This document shows, in pieces, positions 8,005 to 17,759 of a DNA stretch of 64,000 nucleotides (its first letter is position 1; every line of letters begins with the position of its first letter). The notes beneath the pieces were generated by a model, which did no database searches, was not told the origin of the DNA, and saw only the letters and a list, made by a program, of their open reading frames with translations. The position numbers and the translations under genes are program-made. Source of the stretch: Membranihabitans maritimus (lineage in GTDB: Bacteria; Bacteroidota; Bacteroidia; Chitinophagales; Saprospiraceae); the NCBI RefSeq assembly GCF_021729145.1, contig NZ_JAJSLW010000003.1, positions 1-64,000 on the forward strand, given 5' to 3'.

Positions 8005-10089
8005 CTAGTGCTTTAACGCATCTTCAGGAATGATTCCATAGTCTGTCATATCACCGTATTTCCATTCAATTGTAAAATCAATATCCTCCCTTTTTTCCGA
8101 TTTTAGATACAGGGTAAAAGGATGAAACCCCCTATCCAACATAATTTTTCCTTTCTTCTCAGTGGTCATATTTGATTTATAGTCTCCATCTATGACAAGC
8201 GCCTGATGAATTCTGAATAACACTTGATTTTCCGTAGTTATTTTGAAATGATACAATGTCGGTTCCTCAATCTTGACATATCCGGAAATAAAGACCGTAT
8301 TACCTTTAGCTCTCGAAAAAGCTTCAAAAGTCCCTAATGCGCTACCTTTGATCAAGTCTTTATTTTCAATTTTTGGAATCCAGGAACTACTTGCGTTGTA
8401 ATAATTAATCCGGACTCCGTCTTTTAATTTCTCCTCATTCACTTGAATAGAAGGAACAGGAATATCATCGTATGGCCGTTTTGCAGACTCATTCTTTATT
8501 CTCATTCTCAAAATAGCGTCTTTCATCTTACCTTGCAAATCATCAAATTCCTGCTGGTCTGCTAAATTATCCACCTCTTTTGGATCTGTAACTACATTAT
8601 AAATTTCGAAATCGTCATCGTGCGATCCGATATTATACCTCACGCCACTGTAATCTCCTAATCGTATCAACTGCATTTGTCCTCTCTTTCTTCCTTCATG
8701 ACTATCTTCGAAAATATCGTATTCCGGAGTTTTCCCTCCATTAAAATATTCTACATATACAGTATGGTCATCTGATATACTTCCTCCACTCAATAATGGA
8801 AGCAGCGAAATTCCATCTGATCGCGCGGGTACTTCCATCCCCGCTAAATCACTAAATGTAGCCAACCAATCTGACATCATGACCGGGGCAGAGATCTGCT
8901 GGCCTCCAGTCACTGTTCCGGGCATTCTGGCTATTGCAGGCACCCTAACTCCACCTTCCCAACAATCCCTTTTAATTCCGTCAAAAGGACCGAAGCTTTG
9001 AAAAAATTCCGGAGTGTAATCCACATATTCTTCTTTCGGAAGGTACGACTCTCTGGAAGGACCATTGTCAGAGGTGAATACGACCATTGTATTTTCGTCT
9101 ATATTGAGATCTTTAAGCATCTGTAAAAGGTCTCCGATAGAATTATCTATACGACGGTTGACCGTGGCAAAACGCTTGTAGGTATCTGGCCATGGAACCA
9201 TGGGAGTAGTAGTATCCTTATCATGGTCATACATAGCTTCTTTATAATCCGGATGCACCCAGGAATCTACTTTTCCTGAGGCTGTATTAATCATTCTACC
9301 GGGCTCACCGGTCCATTGCAATCCGCCATTTTCCCCCATCCCATCGGGATATGCTTGTGTAGGTAGTTCAAGTACAGCATGCGGGGTATCATAAGCGAGA
9401 AACATAAAAAAAGGATGGTCAGGACTACTTGACTTTTGGTCTGTGATCCATTTTTTAGCAAAAGCTGTCCACAGGTCACCAGTATAGCACTTAGCCAGGT
9501 CTTCTGTAATATTTTCGCGATTATGATATACTTCTTTTTGTCCCCTGTAAATTCCTTCTAACGGATAATGTTCGTGCCCATCCCCGTGACGCATATACCC
9601 AAAAAATTCGTCAAAACCACGATTAAGGGGATGTGCAGGCCATTCATCACCATTTTCATTCCACCGGTTATCTCCCTGTAGCCCCCATTTACCAATCGCA
9701 ACCGTTTCATATCCCGCGGATTTAAGAACATTCGCTACCGTATAATTATCTTCCAATGCTTTGTCAAATTGATTATCACGCACATTGGAATGTCCCTGAT
9801 GTACACCGAGTAGGAATGAAGATCGTGAAGGGGCACACACCGGTGCATTGCAATAGTGGTCAGTCAGCATAGCTCCGTCTCTTGCCATAGCATCCAAATG
9901 GGGTGTTAACTGCCAGGGCTCACTGTCATTGGCATTTTCAGCTCTTATATTCTGAAAAAAAGTACCGAGATCTCCCCACCCCAGGTCATCGGTCAGGATA
10001 AAAATGATATTGGGAGAGGAAGGTTCCTGAGAAATAAGAGAAACATGAAATAGCAACACACCAAATAAACAAGCAAACAAATACCTCAT
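8005..10089 (-). CDS. Sulfatase (S1 family) with PA14-like C-terminal domain
   Basis: The start is placed at the ATG at 10089, where MRYLFACLFGVLLFH begins a clean signal peptide; the frame is open to 10152. The catalytic domain carries TDD metal ligands (FILTDDLGWGD), the formylglycine site CAPSR inside PVCAPSRSSFLLG, IGKWG and TSDNGP. These are hallmarks of arylsulfatase-type S1 enzymes, which hydrolyse sulfate esters after Cys is converted to formylglycine. Unlike the other sulfatases here, it has about 150 extra C-terminal residues that look like a PA14-type beta sandwich (LYHFKITTENQVLFRI, then a Gly/Phe-rich end), probably binding sugar. It lies about 200 bases downstream of the PUL operon, on the same strand. 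Confidence 0.92.
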   Translation of the reverse strand: MRYLFACLFGVLLFHVSLISQEPSSPNIIFILTDDLGWGDLGTFFQNIRAENANDSEPWQLTPHLDAMARDGAMLTDHYCNAPVCAPSRSSFLLGVHQGHSNVRDNQFDKALEDNYTVANVLKSAGYETVAIGKWGLQGDNRWNENGDEWPAHPLNRGFDEFFGYMRHGDGHEHYPLEGIYRGQKEVYHNRENITEDLAKCYTGDLWTAFAKKWITDQKSSSPDHPFFMFLAYDTPHAVLELPTQAYPDGMGENGGLQWTGEPGRMINTASGKVDSWVHPDYKEAMYDHDKDTTTPMVPWPDTYKRFATVNRRIDNSIGDLLQMLKDLNIDENTMVVFTSDNGPSRESYLPKEEYVDYTPEFFQSFGPFDGIKRDCWEGGVRVPAIARMPGTVTGGQQISAPVMMSDWLATFSDLAGMEVPARSDGISLLPLLSGGSISDDHTVYVEYFNGGKTPEYDIFEDSHEGRKRGQMQLIRLGDYSGVRYNIGSHDDDFEIYNVVTDPKEVDNLADQQEFDDLQGKMKDAILRMRIKNESAKRPYDDIPVPSIQVNEEKLKDGVRINYYNASSSWIPKIENKDLIKGSALGTFEAFSRAKGNTVFISGYVKIEEPTLYHFKITTENQVLFRIHQALVIDGDYKSNMTTEKKGKIMLDRGFHPFTLYLKSEKREDIDFTIEWKYGDMTDYGIIPEDALKH

Positions 10090-10291
10090 AGCCACAATAT
10101 AAAAACAAATTTTCAACAAATAGTTATTGAAAAACGATCCAATACCTTTCAACCAATAAAAGATGATTTTATTGATAATACAGGTAATTTATCATTACTA
10201 AATGGCGATTGCCTTTCCTCTTTCCCTCTTTGTGATCAATATTATTTTTGAATAAATCAGAAAAGATTTCAAACTTAATTATTAAGACTTT

Positions 10292-10774
10292 TTAAACCTT
10301 AAATCTCAATAAATTTGCACTTCTATGTATTTTCAACTTAGACACCCATTTGTAAATTAATTGATGATGCGTTAAATCATTTAAATCCTTCCATAATGAG
10401 TAACTTATTAAAGAATTACCAATCCCCATAAGTTCAATTTCTTCATTATAATTGGATCGGATCAATAACAATACAGGGCCTTTATGCAATCTTAATTTTG
10501 TTAAAATGAATTGATTAAATTTCCACTCCCAGCAAATGGCAACGATGGGATCTTTTTCTGATATTTGATTAATTGTTTCTACATTCTCCTTGACAGAATT
10601 TATAAGTCCATGTTTATTATCTTTCCTTTTACAGGAATGAGAGATTATATCCACTTCACACTTCAGTAATAAATTTCGCCATTTTTTTTCAACCATTATC
10701 TGACTCTTCCAAAATTTTTCATTTTTGTCATTTAAGATATGACTGTAACCTAATAAGTGAATTTTATTATTCAA
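10292..10774 (-). CDS. Short protein, possibly a truncated fucose-isomerase-like domain
   Basis: This 160-residue frame overlaps the end of the upstream sulfatase by 8 bases, so it looks like the last gene of the PUL operon. It has no signal peptide. The segment GPVLLLIRSNYNEEIELMG followed by SYSLWKDLND resembles, by eye, the N-terminal sheet-helix unit of L-fucose/L-arabinose isomerase-like proteins, where a PvLL...pGLvg...lW pattern is usual. Those proteins are close to 450-500 residues, so this would be only the first third. The similarity is weak and the catalytic C-terminal part is absent. It may be a degraded relic or an unrelated small protein. Confidence 0.4.
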   Translation of the reverse strand: MNNKIHLLGYSHILNDKNEKFWKSQIMVEKKWRNLLLKCEVDIISHSCKRKDNKHGLINSVKENVETINQISEKDPIVAICWEWKFNQFILTKLRLHKGPVLLLIRSNYNEEIELMGIGNSLISYSLWKDLNDLTHHQLIYKWVSKLKIHRSANLLRFKV

Positions 10775-12239
10775 TGTCTATACCTTTTAGCAATGGATCA
10801 TTCAGTTTTCTCATTTGCCTTATAATTTTTTCTCTCAATACTCTTTTTTGATTTTCAATTACAGCTTCTTGCACTTTATAAAGATTATGCCTTTCTTCGG
10901 GATCTTCTTCTAAATGATAAAGTTCGTTGCGCAAACTATCTTTAAAATCAATTACTAATTTCCACTCGGGAGTACGATAAGCTCGCATATAGGCCGTACT
11001 ATAATTAATCATACTATATTCAGCATAAAAGCTATTGTCCCAATCGCTTATCTTTTCTCCTTTCAAGAGCGGTAAGATATTTTTCCCACGAACTACTTTT
11101 TCCTTTGGAAGAGGCGTATCAGTAATAGCTAATAAAGTTGGATACCAATCTAAATTAGAAGTAGTTTCTTCAATTTTTAGTCCTGCGGAAATAACATTGG
11201 GCCATTTTACAATAGCTGGCACTCGCAAAGCATGGTCGTAAAGGTTAGGACGAGAATTTTTAGCAAGATTTTCTGTTGCCGCTCTCGGTGTATTTGTAAT
11301 CCAATAGCCATTCCCCTTGTGTTCAATTCCATTATGCCCCATCATATATCCGTGATCCGAAGTAAAAATAACTAAGGTATTCTCTTCGAGACCTAGACTT
11401 TTTAATCGCCCTAATATTCGCCCAACATTTCGATCAATACCCGAAACACTGGCTAAATACTCCTTCATTTTCCGCTTTGTTTTCTCAATATTTAAATCTG
11501 GAAAATCTGGATTTGGAATTTTTGGGTCTAAGGTTTCATATGGTGCCCAATCTTCATCGGCAACTGGCAAAAATTTACTATGAGGAGCTCGATAATTTAA
11601 ACAAAGTAAAAATGGTTGTTCTTTATTATTTTCAATAAAAGCAAGGCCATGGTCCGTCAAGATATCTGTGGTTAAGCCTTTTATTGTATCGATGACTCCA
11701 TCCTTTTCTAAGACGGGATTAATTGGACTCTCCCCTCCTCCCGTCAAACCCATAAAATAATCAAATCCCTGATTGGTAGGGTGATATTGTTTGTCCGAGG
11801 ATTGCGTCCAGTCTCCTAGATGGTACTTTCCTACCAAACCGGTAGTATAACCATTGCGCTGAATTAATTCAACAAAAGTTGTATTAGTTGAATCTAATCC
11901 TACTTCTTTTTCGGGATTATATAATCGATGTCTAGGATGGGGAATAAAATCTAAAATATTAAATTCTGACGCATATTGACTAGTCATTATACTGGCCCGC
12001 GAAGGACTACATACTGGCGTGGTAACAAAAGAATTGACCATATGGGCTCCCTCGGTTATTAACTGATCAATATTCGGTGTATATGCTTGCGGATTACCCA
12101 AAGCATTAATGGTCCAAGACGCCTGATCGTCGGTATAAATAAATACAATATTAGGTTTCGGTTTATCGATTCTATTATCAACACAACCAAAAGCAGCAAC
12201 TAGGATACCTAACAATAAATATCGGATCATTGAAAGCAA
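10767..12239 (-). CDS. Sulfatase lipoprotein (S1 family)
   Basis: The 490-residue protein starts with a lipoprotein signal (LLLGILVAAFGC), so it should be anchored by a lipidated Cys. Metal ligands appear in FIYTDDQASW, the formylglycine site is CSPSR (PVCSPSRASIMTS), and FTSDHGYMMGHNG provides the second Asp/His pair. GKYH replaces the commoner GKWH. The DHGY..GHNG pattern is shared with choline-sulfatase/iduronate-2-sulfatase-like enzymes rather than arylsulfatase A (DNG). It is 2 bases downstream of the BNR gene, inside the PUL operon. ATG codons at 12239 and 12230 are both possible starts; both leave the signal peptide intact. The substrate is probably a sulfated sugar released from the imported glycan. 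Confidence 0.92.
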   Translation of the reverse strand: MLSMIRYLLLGILVAAFGCVDNRIDKPKPNIVFIYTDDQASWTINALGNPQAYTPNIDQLITEGAHMVNSFVTTPVCSPSRASIMTSQYASEFNILDFIPHPRHRLYNPEKEVGLDSTNTTFVELIQRNGYTTGLVGKYHLGDWTQSSDKQYHPTNQGFDYFMGLTGGGESPINPVLEKDGVIDTIKGLTTDILTDHGLAFIENNKEQPFLLCLNYRAPHSKFLPVADEDWAPYETLDPKIPNPDFPDLNIEKTKRKMKEYLASVSGIDRNVGRILGRLKSLGLEENTLVIFTSDHGYMMGHNGIEHKGNGYWITNTPRAATENLAKNSRPNLYDHALRVPAIVKWPNVISAGLKIEETTSNLDWYPTLLAITDTPLPKEKVVRGKNILPLLKGEKISDWDNSFYAEYSMINYSTAYMRAYRTPEWKLVIDFKDSLRNELYHLEEDPEERHNLYKVQEAVIENQKRVLREKIIRQMRKLNDPLLKGIDIE

Positions 12240-12241
12240 AT

Positions 12242-13417
12242 TTATTCTCTAAAATTTTTAATTCGGTGAAATGTCAAAAAATTAGCATCGTGGTTATTAT
12301 GAGCTCCTCCTAACCCGTCGTCATAAGCTGTTCGCGATAAATAGATAATATCCCTCCCTTCAAATTGCCAGTCTATATACTGAAACCCATGATATTTCAT
12401 CTCGTCATGTTGCAACAAAATATCATTCAACTCCCAATTAATTAAATCTTTAGAAGACATCAAAGCTTGAGTGTTTCGAATCTTTGCAGGATTCATGGTG
12501 GGATTGTGCTCTTTTATTTCATCGGATATATAGTTTGTAATCATCCAGTATTTCTCAGATTCTTTATCATAGCGAATTGTAAATTTTTTCGCTCCCCCTG
12601 GAAAAGGCTTAAATCCGGATTCCGGGTCAAAACTAGCGTTTTTACCATCTGCTGAAATCTTGACGAACGCTGCTTTTTCTTCAATTGTCGATTTATCATC
12701 TACTCTTAAAATATTCCATAATTGTCCCTTTGCATCTACAACGGCATTTCCTTCTATCCAGGCATTAAAATTCCCGTCTAGATAGGAAGAATCTCTGTAT
12801 AAAATATTACTAAAAGTCCAATTATCAGCATCAAGTAAATCTTCGTCTTCTGGAATTGACATCATAAAAGTACCATACCGTTTACCCCACTGCTTGGGAG
12901 TCCCCATAGCGCTTTCCATGGCCCTCCACAAACGCCCATTATGAATCAAAATAGGGCCAGGTGCACAGTGATATTCACCAACCAAAAGCAATCCATTTTT
13001 TTTATCTGTAGGCTTTGTCCATGTTTTACCCCCGTTTGTTGATTTACGCAGCAGGGTATTCCCATGGTGTTTATGAGTTCCCAAAAAATATAAATCCCCT
13101 CGATGAACAAAGAGTTTTGACCAGAATGCATCTTGAAATTCTGCAACCCGTTTCCAAGTTTTTCCTTTATTTTTAGAAACAAAAATTCTCGATGTCGCAC
13201 TTTCATGTTCATTGGATTCAGGACCAAAAAAGTCATGAGATGCCACATAATGTCCATTAGGGAGGACGGCAATACTTGGGGACCCGATATATTTACCGGA
13301 AGATTGTGGGCTGTGGGTGACCACAATTCCGGGCACTAGAGTTGGATCATATTCTTGAGTAAAAGAATATTGAATCAAGCAAAAACTCAATAGGAATAGG
13401 GCTAGTTTTTGAAGCAT
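12242..13417 (-). CDS. BNR/Asp-box beta-propeller protein (sialidase superfamily), intact copy
   Basis: This 391-residue protein has a signal peptide (LALFLLSFCLIQYSFTQ). At least two clear Asp boxes are present, SKNKGKTW and STNGGKTW, and a third related motif is SKDLINW, so it should fold as a sialidase-like beta propeller. I do not see the FRIP motif of GH33 sialidases, so sialidase activity is not supported. Distinctive conserved blocks are SHDFFGPESNEHESATS, CAPGPILIHNGRLWRAMES and [12 protein letters not shown], rich in possible catalytic Glu, Asp, His and Tyr. It lies between two sulfatases in the operon (gaps of 21 and 2 bases). A close paralogue, broken by a stop codon, is at 25003-26181. 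It is the only plausible glycan-cleaving enzyme in the operon apart from the sulfatases. Confidence 0.88.
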   Translation of the reverse strand: MLQKLALFLLSFCLIQYSFTQEYDPTLVPGIVVTHSPQSSGKYIGSPSIAVLPNGHYVASHDFFGPESNEHESATSRIFVSKNKGKTWKRVAEFQDAFWSKLFVHRGDLYFLGTHKHHGNTLLRKSTNGGKTWTKPTDKKNGLLLVGEYHCAPGPILIHNGRLWRAMESAMGTPKQWGKRYGTFMMSIPEDEDLLDADNWTFSNILYRDSSYLDGNFNAWIEGNAVVDAKGQLWNILRVDDKSTIEEKAAFVKISADGKNASFDPESGFKPFPGGAKKFTIRYDKESEKYWMITNYISDEIKEHNPTMNPAKIRNTQALMSSKDLINWELNDILLQHDEMKYHGFQYIDWQFEGRDIIYLSRTAYDDGLGGAHNNHDANFLTFHRIKNFRE

Positions 13418-13438
13418 GTCATATTGTATTTATAATTT

Positions 13439-14770
13439 TTAATATAATTTTAATCGTTTGTGTTCCATTTTCCTACACCAATCTTCCAGCATTACTTTTA
13501 ATCTATTATAAACCCTTGGGTGTTCACTTGAAACGTCGTGCTCTTCACTGGGATCTTGAGAAATATCGTACAATTTAGGTTCTAATTCAGATTCTCCTCG
13601 GGGTAAACCTCTAGTAACAAAGGGGCGAACTAACTTCCAATTATCTATTCTTAAAGCTGCATTATGACTATACATTGGCACACCGCGGTTCCATTGCCAG
13701 CATCGATAATTAGGTGCAGAATATACGCCATTTTCTTGTAATAATGGGGCAAAGCTGACACCATCCAAAGTACCTATACGCTCTGATTTCAATTGGCATA
13801 GCTCCATCAAAGTAGGAACTACATCTACAAAATGTACGACCTCACTCACCTTTTTTTGCTGCCATTGGTCTTTCCAATTAAAAATAAACGGTATCCGGAT
13901 ACCACCTTCATTCACTGCGTATTTTTCGCCTGTAAGATTGAGATTAAATCGCTGGCCGGGTATCGGATCTGGTCCATTATCACTTGCGAAAATCACAATA
14001 GTATTTTCTAATAAATTTAATTCTTCCAGTTTATCCATTAGTTGACCAATTCCTCGATCCATAATTTCTACCATTGCATAAATAGTGGCAGTATTTTGAT
14101 CTAATCCTTTAGCTACATAGGCATCTATTAAATCTTGTGGCGCACTAAGCGGTCGGTGAGGTGTATAGTGTGCTAATTTCAGTAAAAAGGGCTGATTTTG
14201 GTTTTCTTCTATAAATTGTACAGCATATTTTGTTAACACTTCCGTCAAATAAGGACCGTCAAAACTTTGATATTTTCTATTGATATCCAGTTGGTATTTA
14301 AAATACGTATCAATATCAAATCCTAAAAAGCCTTTAAATTCATGAAACCCGCGATCCATTGGATGATAACCATTACCAAATCCTAAATGCCATTTTCCAA
14401 TAAGTCCAGTATAGTAACCGTTTTCCTGAAACACATCCCCCAATGTATGAAATCGTGGGTCTAAGTGAGTGTATTGGGGATAATCTTCCATGTTCAAACT
14501 AACAACCCCAGTTGAATGCGGGTATTTACCGGTGAGCAATGCAGCTCTTGCAGGGGCGCATACAGCAGATGCCGAATATGCTTGGTCAAACCACACCCCT
14601 CTTTCAATTAATTGATCTATGTGAGGAGTATTGGTATATTCTGGGTTAAAATGAGATAAATCCCCTAAACACAAATCATCGGCTAAAATAAAGATCACAT
14701 TAGGGCGATTTTGACTCCACAGTACATTTAATCCTAACAAAAAGAAGAGAAGTCCGAAGTGTTTTTTCAT
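13439..14770 (-). CDS. Sulfatase (S1 family)
   Basis: The 443-residue protein has a Sec signal peptide (LLFFLLGLNVLWSQ). ILADDLCLGD supplies the metal ligands and VCAPARAALLTGKYP the formylglycine site. That site is CAPAR, with Ala in place of the usual Ser, a variation tolerated in the C-x-P-[S/T/A]-R consensus. IGKWHLGFGNGYHP and FASDNGPDP are further active-site segments. It resembles exo-acting arylsulfatase/N-acetylgalactosamine-6-sulfatase-type enzymes. It follows the preceding sulfatase by 11 bases and precedes the BNR propeller gene by 21, so it belongs to the PUL operon. Confidence 0.92.
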   Translation of the reverse strand: MKKHFGLLFFLLGLNVLWSQNRPNVIFILADDLCLGDLSHFNPEYTNTPHIDQLIERGVWFDQAYSASAVCAPARAALLTGKYPHSTGVVSLNMEDYPQYTHLDPRFHTLGDVFQENGYYTGLIGKWHLGFGNGYHPMDRGFHEFKGFLGFDIDTYFKYQLDINRKYQSFDGPYLTEVLTKYAVQFIEENQNQPFLLKLAHYTPHRPLSAPQDLIDAYVAKGLDQNTATIYAMVEIMDRGIGQLMDKLEELNLLENTIVIFASDNGPDPIPGQRFNLNLTGEKYAVNEGGIRIPFIFNWKDQWQQKKVSEVVHFVDVVPTLMELCQLKSERIGTLDGVSFAPLLQENGVYSAPNYRCWQWNRGVPMYSHNAALRIDNWKLVRPFVTRGLPRGESELEPKLYDISQDPSEEHDVSSEHPRVYNRLKVMLEDWCRKMEHKRLKLY

Positions 14771-14781
14771 AGTATGCGTAT

Positions 14782-16311
14782 TTATTGGGTTAAAAATTCA
14801 CTATGGGGCAAGGCCATTCTAGCCCCGACATCATTGAGATAATCGAACAACGCAGATTTTAATTCTCTAGCCTTTTCAGGTTTCTCTTCTATCAGATTAT
14901 TTTGCTCCGATGGATCTAAATTTAAATCGTACAATTCTGCTTTTTCTGACTCATAAAAGTACAGTAACTTATCATCTCCGATTCGAATAGCTGATTGAGG
15001 ACGAGTTTGACTTGTAACCCCATCTTCAATTCCAATTGTAGGTATTGCTTGTTTGTATTTTCGACCTTCGGGATGATAATATGGAAAATGCCATACCATA
15101 GGAATGGATCGTTTCCATACATTTTCATTAATTTTCTCCGGATTTAAAATAAAAGGAAGAATGCTTTCACCGTCATTTACGGACTCCCTTTGTTGTTGAT
15201 TAGTCGCTACCGCAGTCAATGTAGACATTATATCGGTTTGAATTATTGGAGTATTATTCTCTAATCCCGATTGGACTTTTCCTGGCCAAGAAACAATAAA
15301 GGGCACTCGAATGCCCCCTTCGTATAAATTCCATTTACTCCCTCTATAGGGGCGATTATAAGCAAAATGAGGGTGACCTCCATTATCAGAAGTAAACAAG
15401 ATTATAGTCTCTTCTTCAATACCCGCCAATTCTATTGCCGATAGTACTTGACCTACATAGTGATCCATCATTTCAACGAAAGCAGCATACTTTATTTTTT
15501 CCTCTTTAACTTCCGCACCCATTATTCTTCGATACTTATCAAATAATTGTTGCATTCGACCATCCAAGGGAGTATGAACATAATAATGACTGAGATAAAG
15601 GAAAAAAGGTTTACTTCTATCTTTTTTTATGAATTGAATCGCTGATGTAGTTAATTCATCAATGGGGTATCCGGATTGTATAGTATCCTTTTTTTCTCCG
15701 GCATCAAATCCGTAGGGATGAGATCCAAAAGTTTCTATGGCAGTAGAAAAACCTTGTTGTTGTGGGCCGTGTGTTAAACTCCAACCTTTGTATCGAAGGT
15801 GATGGGATGCTACGTGCCATTTGCCAATTATACCGGTTTCATAACCATATTGATTCATTTTTTCAGCTAAGGTTACTTCCTCCAAGGGAAGGTTTAAAGT
15901 ATATCGAGGTGGAACTAAAGAAAAATCTTTAAATCGTTCCTTCCATTTCAGATTAGTCATTTCATCCTCGTCTTTTTGAAATTTGGTTACAAATTCAAAA
16001 CCTAATCTAGCTGGTGATTTTCCAGTAAGTAAAGCGGCTCTAGATGGGGAGCATAAAGGAGCAGATGCATATGCTTGGGTGAATTTTATTCCCCGACTGG
16101 CCAATCGATCAATATTGGGTGTCTGAAAAAAGTCATTTCCATATTCCTTACCATAACAACCTAAGTCACTGTAACCCAAATCGTCAATATAAATCAATAA
16201 TATATTTGGTGGCTTTTTGGAATTCGGTTCTTCAGAATTGGACTGACATGCTGATAAAATAGTTATCAGAGCCAAGAACAACAATTGATTTCCAATTTGG
16301 ATATATTTCAT
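14782..16311 (-). CDS. Sulfatase lipoprotein (S1 family)
   Basis: The 509-residue protein has a lipoprotein signal (LALITILSACQS). Metal ligands are in LLIYIDDLGYSD and the formylglycine site is CSPSR in LCSPSRAALLTGKSPAR. IGKWHVA and FTSDNGGHPHFAYN complete the active site, and WNLYEGGIRVPF is the standard substrate-loop segment. It shares an extra insert (VPPRYTLNLPLEEVTLAE) with the sulfatase at 26203-27600, which suggests those two belong to the same subfamily. Its ATG overlaps the stop of the upstream iduronate-2-sulfatase-like gene by one base (TAATG), so translation is probably coupled. Confidence 0.93.
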   Translation of the reverse strand: MKYIQIGNQLLFLALITILSACQSNSEEPNSKKPPNILLIYIDDLGYSDLGCYGKEYGNDFFQTPNIDRLASRGIKFTQAYASAPLCSPSRAALLTGKSPARLGFEFVTKFQKDEDEMTNLKWKERFKDFSLVPPRYTLNLPLEEVTLAEKMNQYGYETGIIGKWHVASHHLRYKGWSLTHGPQQQGFSTAIETFGSHPYGFDAGEKKDTIQSGYPIDELTTSAIQFIKKDRSKPFFLYLSHYYVHTPLDGRMQQLFDKYRRIMGAEVKEEKIKYAAFVEMMDHYVGQVLSAIELAGIEEETIILFTSDNGGHPHFAYNRPYRGSKWNLYEGGIRVPFIVSWPGKVQSGLENNTPIIQTDIMSTLTAVATNQQQRESVNDGESILPFILNPEKINENVWKRSIPMVWHFPYYHPEGRKYKQAIPTIGIEDGVTSQTRPQSAIRIGDDKLLYFYESEKAELYDLNLDPSEQNNLIEEKPEKARELKSALFDYLNDVGARMALPHSEFLTQ

Positions 16312-17759
16312 TATTTACATTCTATAATTTGAAGAAGTTTATTTTGCAATTTCATTTTAATGGCCTGATCCTTCTCGGACTGGGCAATATTCACCACTTC
16401 AAATGGATCTGATTGTAAGTCATAAAATTCTTCTTCCAAAATTTCTCCTGAAAATCTATCTCGCCAAAAAGTATATCGGTGAGTATTCGATCGAATTGAA
16501 GATCCAATCGATTTAAATGTAGCCTCTCCGCCTATAGGTCGAGCAATTTCAGTAACTGCATAGGTATTTCCTTTAACTTCTGAATCTTGTAAATATGGGA
16601 CTAAGGACTTTCCTTGTAAATTTACTCGCAATTTAGGAGCCGGTAAATTACATAAATCGGTCAATGTTGGAAATAGATCGATGAGTTCAACCACTTGAAA
16701 GGACGGTTCTCCAGGATTTTTCACTTCTGGTGAGGCTATAATTAAAGGCACTCTCGTTCCAATTTCAAAATTCGTCCATTTTCCAAATTGTCCGTGTTCC
16801 CCGGCATGATATCCATGATCCGAAACAAAAACAACATGGGTCTTTTCTGAAAGTTGCAACTTTTCTAATTGATCTAACACTTTCCCTATTTGAGCATCTA
16901 AATAACTAATGGCAGCGCAATATCCATGGCGAAGCTCGGCTTTTTGTTTTATAGGAACTAATTGATGACGATTTACATCACTGTAACTCCTTGCCTCATC
17001 GGAATCGACATACGCAATTTCAGGAACGTCAACAACAGGTTCTGTATACTTCAATTTAGGAAGTTGATTTCGATCGTAGAGATCCCAGTATTTTTTAGGG
17101 GCATTAAAGGGCAAATGCGGCTTCCAGAACCCAATGGCCATAAAAAAAGGAACTTCAGACCACGCTGTCAATTTTTGCACTGCTGCTTGAGCGATTCGGC
17201 CATCAACGTATGCTTCGTCGACCACATCAACGCATTGCACTGCAGGGCCTTTGGGAATATCGATATGCATTTGATAAGGTCGATTAGGAATATACCAATC
17301 TGAAGAATGGGTTCCCCAATGATACATTTCTTCTTCCGTCCATGAAATAGGATCTCCTTGAATGGCTTGCCCCCAATTGTGGAATATCTTACCAATTCCC
17401 GCTGTAAAGTATCCCTGTTCCTTAAAATGCTGAGGAATGGTTTTCAGTCTTTTATTGACACCGCGAAAATGAGGATCATTAGTGTAAATATGGGTTTCAT
17501 TGGGTCTTCTTCCCGTCATAAAAGAAGTTCGGGAAGGATTACATAATGGAGCCTGACAGTAGGCTCTTTCAAAGCTTCTGCCAGATTCCATTAATTTTCT
17601 CAAATGAGGTATATGAAGATCCTTATTATCCATTTGTTGCACTAAGGATGAAAGATCGTCCACAATAATCATCAAAACATTATACTTGACCGTGTCCTTT
17701 CCTTTGAGTTGAGTAGAACATAAAAACAGGCATAAGGTTATGACTTTTGTAATATTCAT
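16311..17759 (-). CDS. Iduronate-2-sulfatase-like sulfatase
   Basis: The 482-residue protein has a signal peptide (VITLCLFLCSTQLKG). It carries the iduronate-2-sulfatase pattern: LMIIVDDLSS, formylglycine site CNPSR in LCNPSRTSFMTGRRP, GIGKIFH (instead of GKWH), AIGFWKPHLPF and FVSDHGYHAGEHG. Enzymes of this type remove 2-O-sulfate from uronic acids or related sugars, and bacterial members act on many sulfated glycans. It directly follows susD with overlapping stop and start codons and leads the sulfatase series of the operon. The substrate in this organism cannot be read from the sequence. Confidence 0.93.
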   Translation of the reverse strand: MNITKVITLCLFLCSTQLKGKDTVKYNVLMIIVDDLSSLVQQMDNKDLHIPHLRKLMESGRSFERAYCQAPLCNPSRTSFMTGRRPNETHIYTNDPHFRGVNKRLKTIPQHFKEQGYFTAGIGKIFHNWGQAIQGDPISWTEEEMYHWGTHSSDWYIPNRPYQMHIDIPKGPAVQCVDVVDEAYVDGRIAQAAVQKLTAWSEVPFFMAIGFWKPHLPFNAPKKYWDLYDRNQLPKLKYTEPVVDVPEIAYVDSDEARSYSDVNRHQLVPIKQKAELRHGYCAAISYLDAQIGKVLDQLEKLQLSEKTHVVFVSDHGYHAGEHGQFGKWTNFEIGTRVPLIIASPEVKNPGEPSFQVVELIDLFPTLTDLCNLPAPKLRVNLQGKSLVPYLQDSEVKGNTYAVTEIARPIGGEATFKSIGSSIRSNTHRYTFWRDRFSGEILEEEFYDLQSDPFEVVNIAQSEKDQAIKMKLQNKLLQIIECK

